Shown: positions 1 to 7,129, numbered from the stretch's first letter. The stretch is DNA of 12,774 nt from Clostridiales bacterium (GCA_029007575.1 JAQXIB010000141.1:1-12774), one strand, 5' to 3'. The notes: generated from the sequence alone by a model not told the origin. Numbers and translations: made by a program.

Positions 1-286
1 ATGCATCGATATGTACCTTGAAGAAAAAGGTCATGTCAACCGAGTAAAAGCCTTTGTTGAAAGGAACCGGCTCCACATCGAGGAAAACATTGAGCACTTC
101 TACTCTTCGGCATTTCACACTCAGCGCACTGTCGATAATCGGCTGTGTCTGATTGGTGAAAAGAACCTGCAAATCCTCCAGGCAGTCTTTGTCACTGCAG
201 CTGTCGTACACTCTGCCTGCATTGATGCAGACTGCTTCTTTAAAGCAATTTGCATGATTAGCAGAGTTGAAATTCGTATCAGCCAT
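1..286 (-). CDS. Conserved Clostridia protein of unknown function, N-terminal part (cut by window edge)
   Basis: An open frame runs leftward from an ATG at 286 to the window edge, giving 95 residues without a stop. An AGGAGG (298-293) lies 6 nt before the ATG, so the start is well supported. The protein begins MADTNFNSAN and carries the patterns CFKEAVCINAGRVYDSC (residues 14-30), SDKDCLEDL (31-39) and VEPVPFNKGFYSVDMTFFF (71-89). From memory, this cysteine-bearing DSCSDKDCLEDL and PVPFNKGFYSVD pattern is typical of a family conserved in spore-forming Clostridia, usually about 200 residues long. I do not know a proven function. No signal peptide or membrane segment is visible in this part. 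The cysteines at 14, 20, 30, 35 and 59 could bind metal or form disulfides, which is inference. It probably has its own promoter at 451-423. Confidence 0.8.
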   Translation of the reverse strand, partial: MADTNFNSANHANCFKEAVCINAGRVYDSCSDKDCLEDLQVLFTNQTQPIIDSALSVKCRRVEVLNVFLDVEPVPFNKGFYSVDMTFFFKVHIDA

Positions 287-359
287 AATAATCCTCCTAA
301 TATCATGATTAAGGTTGTGAAATCAAAGCCTCAATACATATTATGAGGAAACGGCGAAT

Positions 360-480
360 TCGTGCATAGAAAAACAAAAAAAAGAGAAATTTTCGGTTGG
401 ACAAGAATCCAATGATATCTTTATTTTACCATATCAAGAAGCTTGAATCAAGAAGGCAAATGTGAACAACCGGTTTCTCT
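360..480 (-). terminator. Weak candidate terminator region downstream of alr
   Basis: Reading leftward from the alr stop, GAGAAACCGGTT (480-469) can pair imperfectly with AACCGAAAATTTCTC (about 401-387), and a run of seven T follows on that strand. A small inner hairpin TTGGA/TCCAA also sits just before the second arm. The long loop and the asymmetric stem make this a weak case. No compact hairpin with a T-run is present. Confidence 0.25.
423..451 (-). promoter_or_regulatory. Candidate promoter for the left-edge gene
   Basis: On the minus strand there is TTGATT (451-446), a 17-nt spacer and TAAAAT (428-423), a good vegetative promoter match. Transcription would start near 416, leaving a leader of about 130 nt before the ATG at 286. 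The promoter lies within the 3' flank of alr, so the two genes can be transcribed separately. It overlaps a short direct repeat, TCAAGAAG (434-441 and 448-455). Confidence 0.5.
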
Positions 481-1661
481 TAGCGGCGCAGATAATCTAC
501 GACCTCAACTGTTTTGCCTCCGCGGAGATAGACACGGGGAACACGTTTGCTGATGTCGCAGATAATTTCATAATGAATCGTATTCGCAAGGGAGGCAACT
601 TCATCTACCGACAGGAAACTGTCCTCTGAATGTCCGAATACCGTCACAATGTCTCCGGCTTTCGCCTCCGGGATATCGGTAACGTCCAGCATCAACTGAT
701 CCATGCAGACCTTGCCGAGAATGTTAGCGGGTTTGCCGTGCAGCAGCATTTTACCCCGCCCGGAGAGGGCACGGTGATACCCGTCGGCATAACCGATCGG
801 GACGGTGGCGATCCGCATGGGGTGCTCCGAAATAAAGTTTCTGCCGTAGCTTACCGAGCGTCCGGGCGGAACCTCTTTGACCATGGTTACAATGGTTTTC
901 AGCTCCATCAGCGGTTTGATCGGCAGCATATCGTTAAAGTCGCCGCTGGGGGACAGACCGTACATGGAGATCCCCATGCGCGCCAGGTTGCAAAGCGGAT
1001 TGGGATGCCGGATGATGCCGGCGCTGTTTTGAAGATGGATATAGCGAAAGCGGATGCCGGATTCTTGTAATCGCTGTACCAGGCTGTTGAAAGCGTTTTG
1101 CTGGGCGTCGGTGTAGTCAAGCGATTCCGAGCTCAGCTCATCCGCAACCGAAAAATGGGAAAAGATCCCCTCAAAGGAGAGATTCGGCAGCTTGCAAACG
1201 GATAGAATTTCTTGGGTGGCGTCGGAGTCCGACTGGTTAATAAATCCGATGCGTCCCATGCCGGTATCGATTTTCAGATGACATTTGACCGTAACACCGG
1301 CAGCGGCAGCCGCTTGACTGAGTTTTTCGGCGTACTCGGTGCAAAATACGCTCTGGCTGATATTCTGCTCGGCAAGCACGTCGGCGTACTCGGCAGGGGT
1401 GACACCTAAAATCAGAATGTCGCCCTCCGCGCCCGCATTGCGCAGGGAAAGCGCCTCCTCCAGATTGGAAACGCCGAAAAAGCGGATGCCCAGCCGGCAA
1501 AGCTCGGTGACGATGGCTTTGTCGCCGTGTCCGTAAGCATCCGCTTTGACGATTGCCATCAGATCGGTGGTTTTCGGCAGGCAGCCGCGCAGACTGTTAA
1601 TATTGTATTCCAGATGATCCAGATTAATTTCGGCCCATGTTCTTTTTAATAGTTTATTCAA
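480..1661 (-). CDS. alr: Alanine racemase (PLP-dependent)
   Basis: This cytoplasmic enzyme interconverts L- and D-alanine and supplies D-alanine for peptidoglycan. The 393-residue length is normal for the family. The PLP lysine is K39 in the AIVKADAYGHG signature. The second catalytic base is Y272 in SVSYGRNF, R137 lies in GMGRIGF, R228 in LARMGISMYG (the residue facing the pyridine nitrogen in known structures), and the MDQ motif is at 320-322. The fold is an N-terminal barrel (about 1-245) and a C-terminal beta domain. The start codon is TTG at 1661, with AAAGGA (1678-1673) 11 nt upstream; it puts RTWAEINLD at the usual family position and no ATG fits as well. It is divergent from the SLOG gene across an AT-rich gap of about 160 bp. 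The sequence does not show whether it is the only racemase or one tied to spores or catabolism. Confidence 0.96.
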   Translation of the reverse strand: MNKLLKRTWAEINLDHLEYNINSLRGCLPKTTDLMAIVKADAYGHGDKAIVTELCRLGIRFFGVSNLEEALSLRNAGAEGDILILGVTPAEYADVLAEQNISQSVFCTEYAEKLSQAAAAAGVTVKCHLKIDTGMGRIGFINQSDSDATQEILSVCKLPNLSFEGIFSHFSVADELSSESLDYTDAQQNAFNSLVQRLQESGIRFRYIHLQNSAGIIRHPNPLCNLARMGISMYGLSPSGDFNDMLPIKPLMELKTIVTMVKEVPPGRSVSYGRNFISEHPMRIATVPIGYADGYHRALSGRGKMLLHGKPANILGKVCMDQLMLDVTDIPEAKAGDIVTVFGHSEDSFLSVDEVASLANTIHYEIICDISKRVPRVYLRGGKTVEVVDYLRR

Positions 1662-1680
1662 TCGAAAGAACGTCCTTTCA

Positions 1681-1750
1681 TAAAATTGTAATGATTAATA
1701 CACAAAATAGAAATAATTTTAAAATATAATTTAAAACAAACATTTGTTTG
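1681..1750. promoter_or_regulatory. AT-rich divergent promoter region between alr and the SLOG gene, with a small palindrome
   Basis: This stretch is very AT-rich and must hold the promoters of both divergent genes. On the plus strand TATAAT is at 1725-1730, but no good -35 box lies 16-18 nt upstream. On the minus strand TTGTTT (1739-1734), 17 nt, TTATTT is only a weak match. CAAACATTTGTTTG at 1737-1750 has 6-bp arms (CAAACA/TGTTTG) around TT and could be a regulator site. Exact promoters are not assigned. Confidence 0.35.
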
Positions 1751-1825
1751 AGTCTGCTCGTGGCAGAAAAACAGAGAATATCACAGAGCAACACCGCACC
1801 CGGCGGCAGGAAAGGAATATGCAAG

Positions 1826-2326
1826 ATGCTAAACATTGCAAGATCAGTGGCCTTTACCGGGCACCGCCCCGAAAAAATTCCGGCGGGAAATCAGGAAGAC
1901 AGCGCGCAGGTCCGGCGCATCAAGCAGGAGCTGCGGGAAGCAATCATCGGTAAAATCGAAGCGGGCTGCAACTGCTTTTTAAGAGGGATGGCAATGGGCG
2001 CTGATCTTTGGGCAGGCGAAATTGTGCTGGAGCTGAAATCGCTCTATCCTCAGATCCGCTTGGTAGGTGTGATCCCGTTTGCGGGGCAAGCTGATCACTT
2101 CCCGGAACCGTGGCGAAAGAAATATGATGCCGTACTGGCAGGCTGCGATTATGTGACGGTGCTGAGCGACAGCTACTACAAAGGCTGCTTTCGGGCCCGC
2201 AATCAATGGCTGCTGGAGCATTCCGAGCATCTGATCGCCGTATTCAACGGCAGCCGTGGCGGAACCATGCAGACACTGAATGACGCGTTGCTTTCGGGAC
2301 ACCGGATCATCGTCATCCGCTGTTGA
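1826..2326 (+). CDS. SLOG-family (DUF1273) protein
   Basis: This is a 166-residue soluble protein of the SLOG superfamily, DUF1273 type (relatives are B. subtilis YpsA and YoqJ). These have a Rossmann-like fold predicted to bind a nucleotide or nucleotide-derived ligand; the precise role is not settled, although YpsA has been linked to cell division in Firmicutes. Visible family marks are FTGHRP (10-15), FLRGMAMGADLWAGE (51-65), GVIPF (81-85), the DSYYKGCFRARNQWLLEHS region (115-133) and NGSRGGTMQTLNDAL near the C-terminus. I chose the ATG at 1826, with GGA at 1814-1816 nine nt upstream, because family members begin only a few residues before FTGHRP. An in-frame TTG at 1748 would add 26 residues without family resemblance. 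It stands alone on this strand and ends one base before the stop of the convergent small membrane protein. Confidence 0.88.
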   Translation: MLNIARSVAFTGHRPEKIPAGNQEDSAQVRRIKQELREAIIGKIEAGCNCFLRGMAMGADLWAGEIVLELKSLYPQIRLVGVIPFAGQADHFPEPWRKKYDAVLAGCDYVTVLSDSYYKGCFRARNQWLLEHSEHLIAVFNGSRGGTMQTLNDALLSGHRIIVIRC

Positions 2327-2337
2327 TTATTTTTTTC
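2303..2337 (+). terminator. Weak terminator overlapping the 3' end of the SLOG gene
   Basis: CGGAT (2303-2307) and ATCCG (2315-2319) form a 5-bp stem with a 7-nt loop. A run of T follows about 10 nt later (2330-2336). The stem lies inside the last codons of the gene. The short stem and the gap before the T-run make this tentative. Confidence 0.3.
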
Positions 2338-2512
2338 GTCTTTTACCCGATGAAGAGCTGAGAATCGAGATACCGGCAACATTAGATATGATCGACAGTA
2401 CCATCAAAACAAGGCTGAGCGAGGAGTCCGAAGTCAGAAAAAGAAGGACGCAGACGATCAGACTGACGATACCAAGCACCAACAAGAGTGCGCTGAACAC
2501 TTTGAGCCCCAT
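2327..2512 (-). CDS. Small two-helix membrane protein, unknown function
   Basis: A 61-residue open frame has a convincing start: ATG at 2512 with AAAGGA about 10 nt upstream. The protein has two hydrophobic segments (about 5-27 and 33-54) separated by a short polar turn (SDSS), and ends in a positively charged tail (GKRRKK), which would place both ends inside the cell. I recognise no family. The hydrophobic pattern and the ribosome binding site argue that it is real. It converges on the SLOG gene with the two stop codons directly adjacent (TGA 2324-2326, TAA 2327-2329). A possible promoter on the same strand is TTGGTC (2814-2809), 16 nt, TATAAC (2792-2787), which would give a leader of about 270 nt running through the repeat-like element. 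Confidence 0.55.
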   Translation of the reverse strand: MGLKVFSALLLVLGIVSLIVCVLLFLTSDSSLSLVLMVLSIISNVAGISILSSSSGKRRKK

Positions 2513-2577
2513 AAAAATCGATTCCTTTCGGTAGAATTCCGCTGTGCGTTTTTCTTGCGGATACGACCGGCTATACA

Positions 2578-2836
2578 GCGGAGCAGAGTTCTGCTACGCA
2601 TGTCGACAAGGTCGACAACGCTTTCGAAGGACAAACACAATCACTGCGGCAAAGCCTTGTTCTGCGTTTTTCCCCCGATACCCCCTTTTCGACGAAAATC
2701 AGCTCCGCAAGCGGCTTTGCCGTTGCTCACCGCTGCTTTTCTTTTCAATGTGTCCCTACGGCGGCACATGTCCGCCTCCGTGACAAGTTATAAACTTTAT
2801 CATTGTTTGACCAATTGAGCGGAGCAGAGTTCTGCT
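2578..2836. repeat. Repeat-like intergenic element bracketed by two identical 18-bp sequences
   Basis: GCGGAGCAGAGTTCTGCT occurs exactly at 2578-2595 and 2819-2836 in the same orientation. Each copy contains a small palindrome, AGCAGA-GT-TCTGCT. Between them lies GC-rich, apparently non-coding DNA with further symmetry: two GTCGAC sites (2602-2607, 2611-2616), a 10-bp inverted repeat CGGCAAAGCC (2647-2656) with GGCTTTGCCG (2713-2722), and a GGCGG/CCGCC hairpin (2760-2776). Short open frames here have no ribosome binding site and look accidental. The layout suggests a small repeat unit or a remnant of an inserted element. Whether it recurs elsewhere in the genome cannot be seen from one copy. 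Confidence 0.5.
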
Positions 2837-2937
2837 TGACTTATTATAATACATATACCCGCAGATTACAAGTTATTCATCGGAATAAATCCGTGCGAAT
2901 CATGGCTGCGATATTTCGGCTGTGCGACAATTTTTTC

Positions 2938-2967
2938 TTTACAAAACACTGCCTGTTGCCGTATAAT
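2938..2967 (+). promoter_or_regulatory. Promoter of prfB
   Basis: TTTACA (2938-2943), an 18-nt spacer and TATAAT (2962-2967) form a strong vegetative promoter. The transcript would start near 2974, giving a leader of about 70 nt before the prfB ATG at 3044. Confidence 0.7.
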
Positions 2968-3043
2968 ATATAATAGAGTATTTTGTGACAAACCGGGATT
3001 GACGGTGATACATTTATCATTCTCGGGAAAGGACGATTTTATT

Positions 3044-4156
3044 ATGTTGAAATTTGAAGAACTCAAAATAGAATTGCATAACAAGCTGCCGCAGGTCAAA
3101 GATTTGAAAGAGGCAATCGGCGTGGACGACCTGCGCAAGCGGGTTGCCGCATTGGAGGAGCAGGCGGCACAGCCCGGTTTTTGGGATGATCTGGAACATT
3201 CTCAGAAGATCGTAAAAGAAACTAACCAAATGAAAGCAAAGATAGAAGGCTACGAGAAGCTGGAACAGGAATATGACGACGTCATGACCATGATCGAGAT
3301 CGCGCTGGAGGAACAGGACGAGTCCCTTTGGGAGGATGTCAGCAGTGCGGCCGACTTGTTTTTCTCCGATTTGGAATCCCAGAAGCTCGCCACCCTGCTG
3401 TCGGGAGAGTATGACAGCAAAAACGCGATCTTGACCTTTCATGCGGGCGCGGGCGGAACCGAAGCGCAGGACTGGGCGCAGATGCTCTACCGGATGTATC
3501 ATATGTGGGCGGACCGCCATCACTTTAAGGTGAAGCTGCTCGACTATCTGGACGGGGAAGAAGCCGGGCTGAAAAGCGCGTCGATATTAATAGAAGGCAT
3601 GAATGCCTACGGCTTTTTGAAGTCCGAAACCGGAGTACACCGATTGGTACGGGTATCCCCGTTTGACTCCTCCGGCAGACGGCACACTTCGTTTGCCTCA
3701 CTGGAGGTCATGCCCGAAATTGATGACGAAATTGAGGTGGAGATCCGGGACGAGGATCTCAAGGTGGATACCTACCGCTCCAGCGGCGCGGGCGGACAGC
3801 ATGTTAACAAGACCGAGTCGGCTATTCGGATCACCCATATCCCGACCGGCATTGTTTGCGCCTGCCAGAACGAACGCAGCCAGATACAAAACCGTGCGAT
3901 GGCGATGAAGATGCTCAAATCCAAGCTGATCGAAATCAAGGAACGGGAACACTTGGAAAAGATCGACGACATCAAAGGCGAACAAAAGGAGATCGGCTGG
4001 GGTTCCCAGATCCGTTCTTATGTATTCATGCCCTACACGCTGGTGAAGGATCATCGCACCAATTATGAAGTCGGCAACATTTCGGCAGTGATGGACGGCG
4101 ATCTGGACGGATTCATTAACGCCTATTTAAAGGCGAAGAGCCTTGGCGAGGTATAA
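3044..4156 (+). CDS. prfB: Peptide chain release factor 2
   Basis: RF2 recognises UAA and UGA on the ribosome and triggers peptide release. The 370-residue protein has the stop-codon-reading SPF motif at 205-207 and the catalytic GGQ at 250-252 (RSSGAGGQHVNK), the same numbering as in E. coli RF2. Residue 246 is Ser. Order: N-terminal helical domain, the HAGAGGTEAQDWAQMLYRMY region near 133-152, decoding domain, GGQ domain, C-terminal helices. The ATG at 3044 has AAAGGA (3028-3033) 10 nt upstream; an in-frame TTG at 2999 would add 15 non-family residues. Many RF2 genes need a +1 frameshift at CUU UGA C near codon 25. Here codons 20-30 read straight through (DLKEAIGVDDL) with no internal stop, so autoregulation by frameshifting is absent. 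A diguanylate cyclase gene follows after 60 bp. Confidence 0.97.
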   Translation: MLKFEELKIELHNKLPQVKDLKEAIGVDDLRKRVAALEEQAAQPGFWDDLEHSQKIVKETNQMKAKIEGYEKLEQEYDDVMTMIEIALEEQDESLWEDVSSAADLFFSDLESQKLATLLSGEYDSKNAILTFHAGAGGTEAQDWAQMLYRMYHMWADRHHFKVKLLDYLDGEEAGLKSASILIEGMNAYGFLKSETGVHRLVRVSPFDSSGRRHTSFASLEVMPEIDDEIEVEIRDEDLKVDTYRSSGAGGQHVNKTESAIRITHIPTGIVCACQNERSQIQNRAMAMKMLKSKLIEIKEREHLEKIDDIKGEQKEIGWGSQIRSYVFMPYTLVKDHRTNYEVGNISAVMDGDLDGFINAYLKAKSLGEV

Positions 4157-4216
4157 AAGACTAAGGTTTCAACGACTGAATGACTGTGTTGGCAAGACAC
4201 GGAGGTGACATCAAGT

Positions 4217-5374
4217 ATGAGTTATCTGATGAATATAGCAGTGGATTGCATCGGCATCATTATTTTGCTTTTGATGTTTTTCAATTTCGGTTCACAGGAT
4301 ATCCAAAAGAGAGAAACAGACGATATCCTTTTTACGGTGATGCTGTTTGTCAATATAGGATTGCTGTCTACCGACGCGCTTATGTGGATTCTGGACGGCT
4401 CTGTTTTTTGGGGAGCAAGGACGCTTAATATTCTGATTACCGCTGTTTATTACATCCTTCAGCCGGCTATGTGTATGCTCTGGGTGTTATATTGCGCATA
4501 CAAGCTGACCGAGAGCAAGAGACGTGTGGCAAAGCTCGTTCCGATCTGTTTGCTGCCGATGATATTTGTTCTTATCCTGACGGTTATCAGCTGTTTTACC
4601 CCCTTTGTTTTCTATGTTGACGCATCGAATCATTACAGCAGACAAGCGTATTATATTGTTTTTGTGCTGCTCTGTTTTTGGTATTTTTTCTACGCCTTTA
4701 TTTTGGCGATGAAGGTCAAGAAAACCGAGAAAAAGCCGAAAACGAAGGAAATGACTAATTTTTTGTTGCTTTATCCGGTATTCCCGGCGATCGGCGTGAT
4801 CATTCAGTCAATATTTTTCGGGATCTCTATTATATGGATCGGTTCGGTGATCTCTTTGCTGATCGTTTATTTTAACCTGCAAAACGCGAAAATCACCAGT
4901 GATCCGCTTACCGGGGTCAACAACCGGCGCCGTTTTGAGAGCTTCATGGAATACAAGATCCGCAACCGGCACGGAAAATCCAAGCTATATCTTTTCATGA
5001 TCGATATCGATCATTTTAAAGGGATCAACGACAGATACGGACATCTTTGCGGCGACGAGGCGATCAAACAGACGGTAAAAATATTGGTTAAAGCGGTCAA
5101 ACGGCAGGACTTTATCGCACGTATCGGCGGGGATGAATTTGTTGTGGTCGGCGAACGGGACACCGATGCGGAAATATTTGAAACGATTACCGCAATCAGA
5201 CGGGAATTTCAAACATTTAACGAGACCAAAGCGCAGACCTTTTTGCTGTCTGCCAGCATAGGATACAGTATCTTGTGCGAGGAAGAAACCAAAAGCATAG
5301 ACGCGATTTTAGCAGAAGCGGATACATTGATGTATCAGGAAAAAAAGCTGCATCATGCAGCGGGGCTGAGATAA
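4217..5374 (+). CDS. Membrane-bound diguanylate cyclase (GGDEF domain)
   Basis: This is predicted to make cyclic di-GMP from two GTP at the inner face of the membrane. From the ATG at 4217 it has 385 residues. The N-terminal half holds about six or seven membrane helices (roughly 3-23, 37-58, 69-94, 106-128, 144-165, 181-221), a likely sensor part of no family I can name. The GGDEF domain follows: DPLTGVNNRRRF at about 229-240, MIDIDHFKGINDRYGH at about 261-276, and an intact GGDEF at 304-308. The inhibitory I-site RxxD has Lys instead of Arg (KRQD, 295-298), so product inhibition may be weakened. GGAGGTGA (4201-4208) supports the ATG; a GTG at 4205 lies inside that ribosome binding site and is unlikely. 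No promoter is evident in the 60-bp gap after prfB, so co-transcription is possible. No EAL domain is present. Confidence 0.93.
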   Translation: MSYLMNIAVDCIGIIILLLMFFNFGSQDIQKRETDDILFTVMLFVNIGLLSTDALMWILDGSVFWGARTLNILITAVYYILQPAMCMLWVLYCAYKLTESKRRVAKLVPICLLPMIFVLILTVISCFTPFVFYVDASNHYSRQAYYIVFVLLCFWYFFYAFILAMKVKKTEKKPKTKEMTNFLLLYPVFPAIGVIIQSIFFGISIIWIGSVISLLIVYFNLQNAKITSDPLTGVNNRRRFESFMEYKIRNRHGKSKLYLFMIDIDHFKGINDRYGHLCGDEAIKQTVKILVKAVKRQDFIARIGGDEFVVVGERDTDAEIFETITAIRREFQTFNETKAQTFLLSASIGYSILCEEETKSIDAILAEADTLMYQEKKLHHAAGLR

Positions 5375-5380
5375 ACCAAC

Positions 5381-5410
5381 AAGGGGCTGTCAAACATGAC
5401 AGCCCCTTAT
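5381..5410. terminator. Terminator between the GGDEF gene and the AraC-type gene
   Basis: AAGGGGCTGTCA (5381-5392) and TGACAGCCCCTT (5397-5408) form a perfect 12-bp stem with the 4-nt loop AACA. It lies 6 nt after the GGDEF stop. The T-rich tail is short on the plus strand (TTATTG). The AA at the left arm also lets it serve the convergent minus-strand gene. Confidence 0.8.
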
Positions 5411-5475
5411 TGATTGGTAGTGATCAACGTTCCGCCCGGAGAAGAAAAGCTTTGGATATACCGTCCCTCGCCGCT

Positions 5476-6276
5476 TCAGTCTTTGCTTTTCTGAAAATCC
5501 GCGCTGGGTAAATTGCCGATGATCGATTTATAGGTCTTGGAGAAATAAGAAATGTTTGAAAATCCGCTGGCATAGGCGCTTTGCGCCACGTTATATTTTC
5601 CTGTACTCAACAAGGAAAAGGCATAATTACAGCGAATATAATTTAAATGGCGCAGCATGGTTTGCCCGGTTACCTCTTTAAAAATGTGACACATATAATA
5701 TCTGCTCAGCCCGACACTGCGGCAGATATCGTCGATCGAAATATCCTGTTCAAAATGCTCGTAAATATACTGAATGGCGGCTTTTACGGCATGGAACTTC
5801 GGGGATTCCGGTGCGGTGACGGTATTGTCATCGCTGCCTTGACGTGCCAGAAGCGCCATAAGGCACTGTACATATCCGCTGATCGCTTCCCGGTAGTAAG
5901 GGCGTTTATGTTGGTATTCTTCCGCGATTTGATCGTAAAACCGCACGATCTCCGGGTCGGAGGATTTTATGGGCAGATTTCCTGCGCCGGGATAAACCGA
6001 AGCATCCGGGATCAGACAGTAATATTCACATCTTTCGCTGATCGGATAGATCATATGCAGGCGGTTACTGTCCAAAATGGCGATTTCTCCTGCGGAAACC
6101 TTGGTTCTCCGCTCATCGGAGCATACGGTCGCCTCCCCTTCGATAAACAGCAGAAGTTCGGGGTTCTTATGCCAGTGCGGCAGAAACGCGGCGCCGGTTT
6201 TGAGCAGCATATCCCGATGGAACAGGATCTTTAGCTGCGCGTCTTTATAGATATGATATTCGTATGGCATAAACAT
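5476..6276 (-). CDS. AraC-family transcriptional regulator
   Basis: A 266-residue DNA-binding regulator with the usual AraC layout. The N-terminal cupin-like sensing domain (about 1-130) has an HWHKNPELLL motif at 34-43 and the SAGEIAILDSNRLHMI strand region at about 61-76. The C-terminal part (about 160-258) carries two helix-turn-helix units, the first from DISIDDICRSVGLSRYYMCHIFK (about 178-200) and the second ending in the SGFSNISYFSKTYK region (about 237-250). Starts at 6282 (ATG), 6279 (GTG), 6276 (ATG) and 6270 (ATG) are all in frame. AAAAGGA ends directly at 6283, so 6276 (6-nt spacing) fits best. It lies about 50 bp behind the HAD gene on the same strand with no terminator between, so one transcript is likely. 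The ligand cannot be read from sequence; such regulators often sense sugars or related metabolites. Confidence 0.92.
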   Translation of the reverse strand: MFMPYEYHIYKDAQLKILFHRDMLLKTGAAFLPHWHKNPELLLFIEGEATVCSDERRTKVSAGEIAILDSNRLHMIYPISERCEYYCLIPDASVYPGAGNLPIKSSDPEIVRFYDQIAEEYQHKRPYYREAISGYVQCLMALLARQGSDDNTVTAPESPKFHAVKAAIQYIYEHFEQDISIDDICRSVGLSRYYMCHIFKEVTGQTMLRHLNYIRCNYAFSLLSTGKYNVAQSAYASGFSNISYFSKTYKSIIGNLPSADFQKSKD

Positions 6277-6326
6277 CACCATTCCTTTTCGGAGGGCGCC
6301 GATGCCTTCCGGATCGCTCGGAGCGG

Positions 6327-6983
6327 CTATTCCGCCAAAAGAAGCTGCTCGAGATCGGCGACTGTCTTTACAATATAGGTGGCTTTCGCGCGCTCCAGTT
6401 CCTCTCGGCTTCCGTAGCCGTAAAGGACACCGACCGAATCCAAGCCGGCTTTTTGCGCGCCGATGATATCATAATCCCGATCTCCGATCATCACTGCCGA
6501 TGCTCGCTCGGTCACGCCGCAGGCCTCCAGCGCGTATTCGATGACCTCGTTTTTCTTTGCTCTTGTTCCGTCTAAATTTGCGCCGGCAATATATCGGAAA
6601 TAATCGTCTAAATGAAAATGCTCCAAAATCTGCTTGGCAAATACTTCCGGCTTGGAGGTGGCGACGATCAGCGTTTTCCCGCTGTTCGCCAGATGCTCCA
6701 GCATGGGCGCGATTCCGTCATAAACCTTGTTTTCAAAAATTCCGGTTTCGCGAAAATATTCCCGGTAGAGCGTCACCGCGTGTTTGGCTTCCTCCTCAGA
6801 AAATTGGAAGTATTTTTCAAAAGAATCGATCAGCGGCGGCCCGATAAAGGGATACAACTGTGTCCTGTCTTTGATCTCTATGCCGTATTTTTTCAGTGCG
6901 TAGGCAACCGAATTGGTAATACCGACGCCGGGATCGGTCAGGGTGCCGTCCAAGTCAAACAAAACGATCTGATTTTTTCTCAT
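6327..6983 (-). CDS. HAD-family phosphatase (Gph/phosphoglycolate phosphatase-like)
   Basis: A 218-residue haloacid-dehalogenase superfamily phosphatase, subfamily IA by layout. Motif I is FDLDGTLTD, with nucleophile D10 and acid/base D12. The helical cap lies at about 16-90. Motif II is the VATSK stretch (T109/S110), motif III is K144, and motif IV is GDRDYD (D168, D172), which binds magnesium. The DPGVGITNSVAYAL stretch resembles the COG0546 Gph group, whose members act on phosphoglycolate or other small phosphate esters; the true substrate is unknown. I prefer the ATG at 6983, preceded by AAAGGACGGAAAG, over the upstream ATG at 7031, which lacks a ribosome binding site and adds 16 mostly basic residues before the beta-strand. 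It is the first gene of a probable two-gene unit with the AraC-type regulator. Confidence 0.92.
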   Translation of the reverse strand: MRKNQIVLFDLDGTLTDPGVGITNSVAYALKKYGIEIKDRTQLYPFIGPPLIDSFEKYFQFSEEEAKHAVTLYREYFRETGIFENKVYDGIAPMLEHLANSGKTLIVATSKPEVFAKQILEHFHLDDYFRYIAGANLDGTRAKKNEVIEYALEACGVTERASAVMIGDRDYDIIGAQKAGLDSVGVLYGYGSREELERAKATYIVKTVADLEQLLLAE

Positions 6984-7051
6984 TGCCGCTTTCCGTCCTT
7001 TTCTCAAGTCGCGCCGAATCCGATGCTGCATGGTTTCGGCATATTGTAATC

Positions 7052-7080
7052 ATTATAAAACATTGCCGGAGGAAACGCAA
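7052..7080 (-). promoter_or_regulatory. Promoter of the HAD-AraC unit
   Basis: On the minus strand TTGCGT (7080-7075), a 17-nt spacer and a perfect TATAAT (7057-7052) are present. Transcription would start near 7045, about 60 nt before the HAD ATG at 6983. The position also argues against the ATG at 7031, which would leave a leader of only about 14 nt. Confidence 0.65.
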
Positions 7081-7129
7081 CGGTTTGCGGGAAAAAACCG
7101 GAACAAAATCGGATCCTTTGGCAAGCGCA

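Noticed and set aside
11..346. 111-residue open frame on the plus strand at the left edge
   Set aside because: It has no ribosome binding site or family resemblance. The minus strand here has a strong AGGAGG, a correct start and a recognisable protein family.
2555..2818. 87-residue plus-strand frame, with an overlapping 79-residue one
   Set aside because: Low-complexity proline- and arginine-rich translation, no ribosome binding site, and it lies across the repeat-like element. Likely a by-product of GC-rich repeat DNA.
2999..3043. Extended N-terminus of release factor 2 from TTG at 2999
   Set aside because: The extra 15 residues are not family-like. The ATG at 3044 has AAAGGA at proper spacing and gives E. 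coli-like numbering of SPF and GGQ.
2866..3138. 90-residue minus-strand frame
   Set aside because: It overlaps the prfB promoter and the start of prfB, and has no ribosome binding site or family pattern.
5647..6234. 195-residue plus-strand frame opposite the AraC-type gene
   Set aside because: It is antisense to a gene with clear AraC motifs and has no own start signal.
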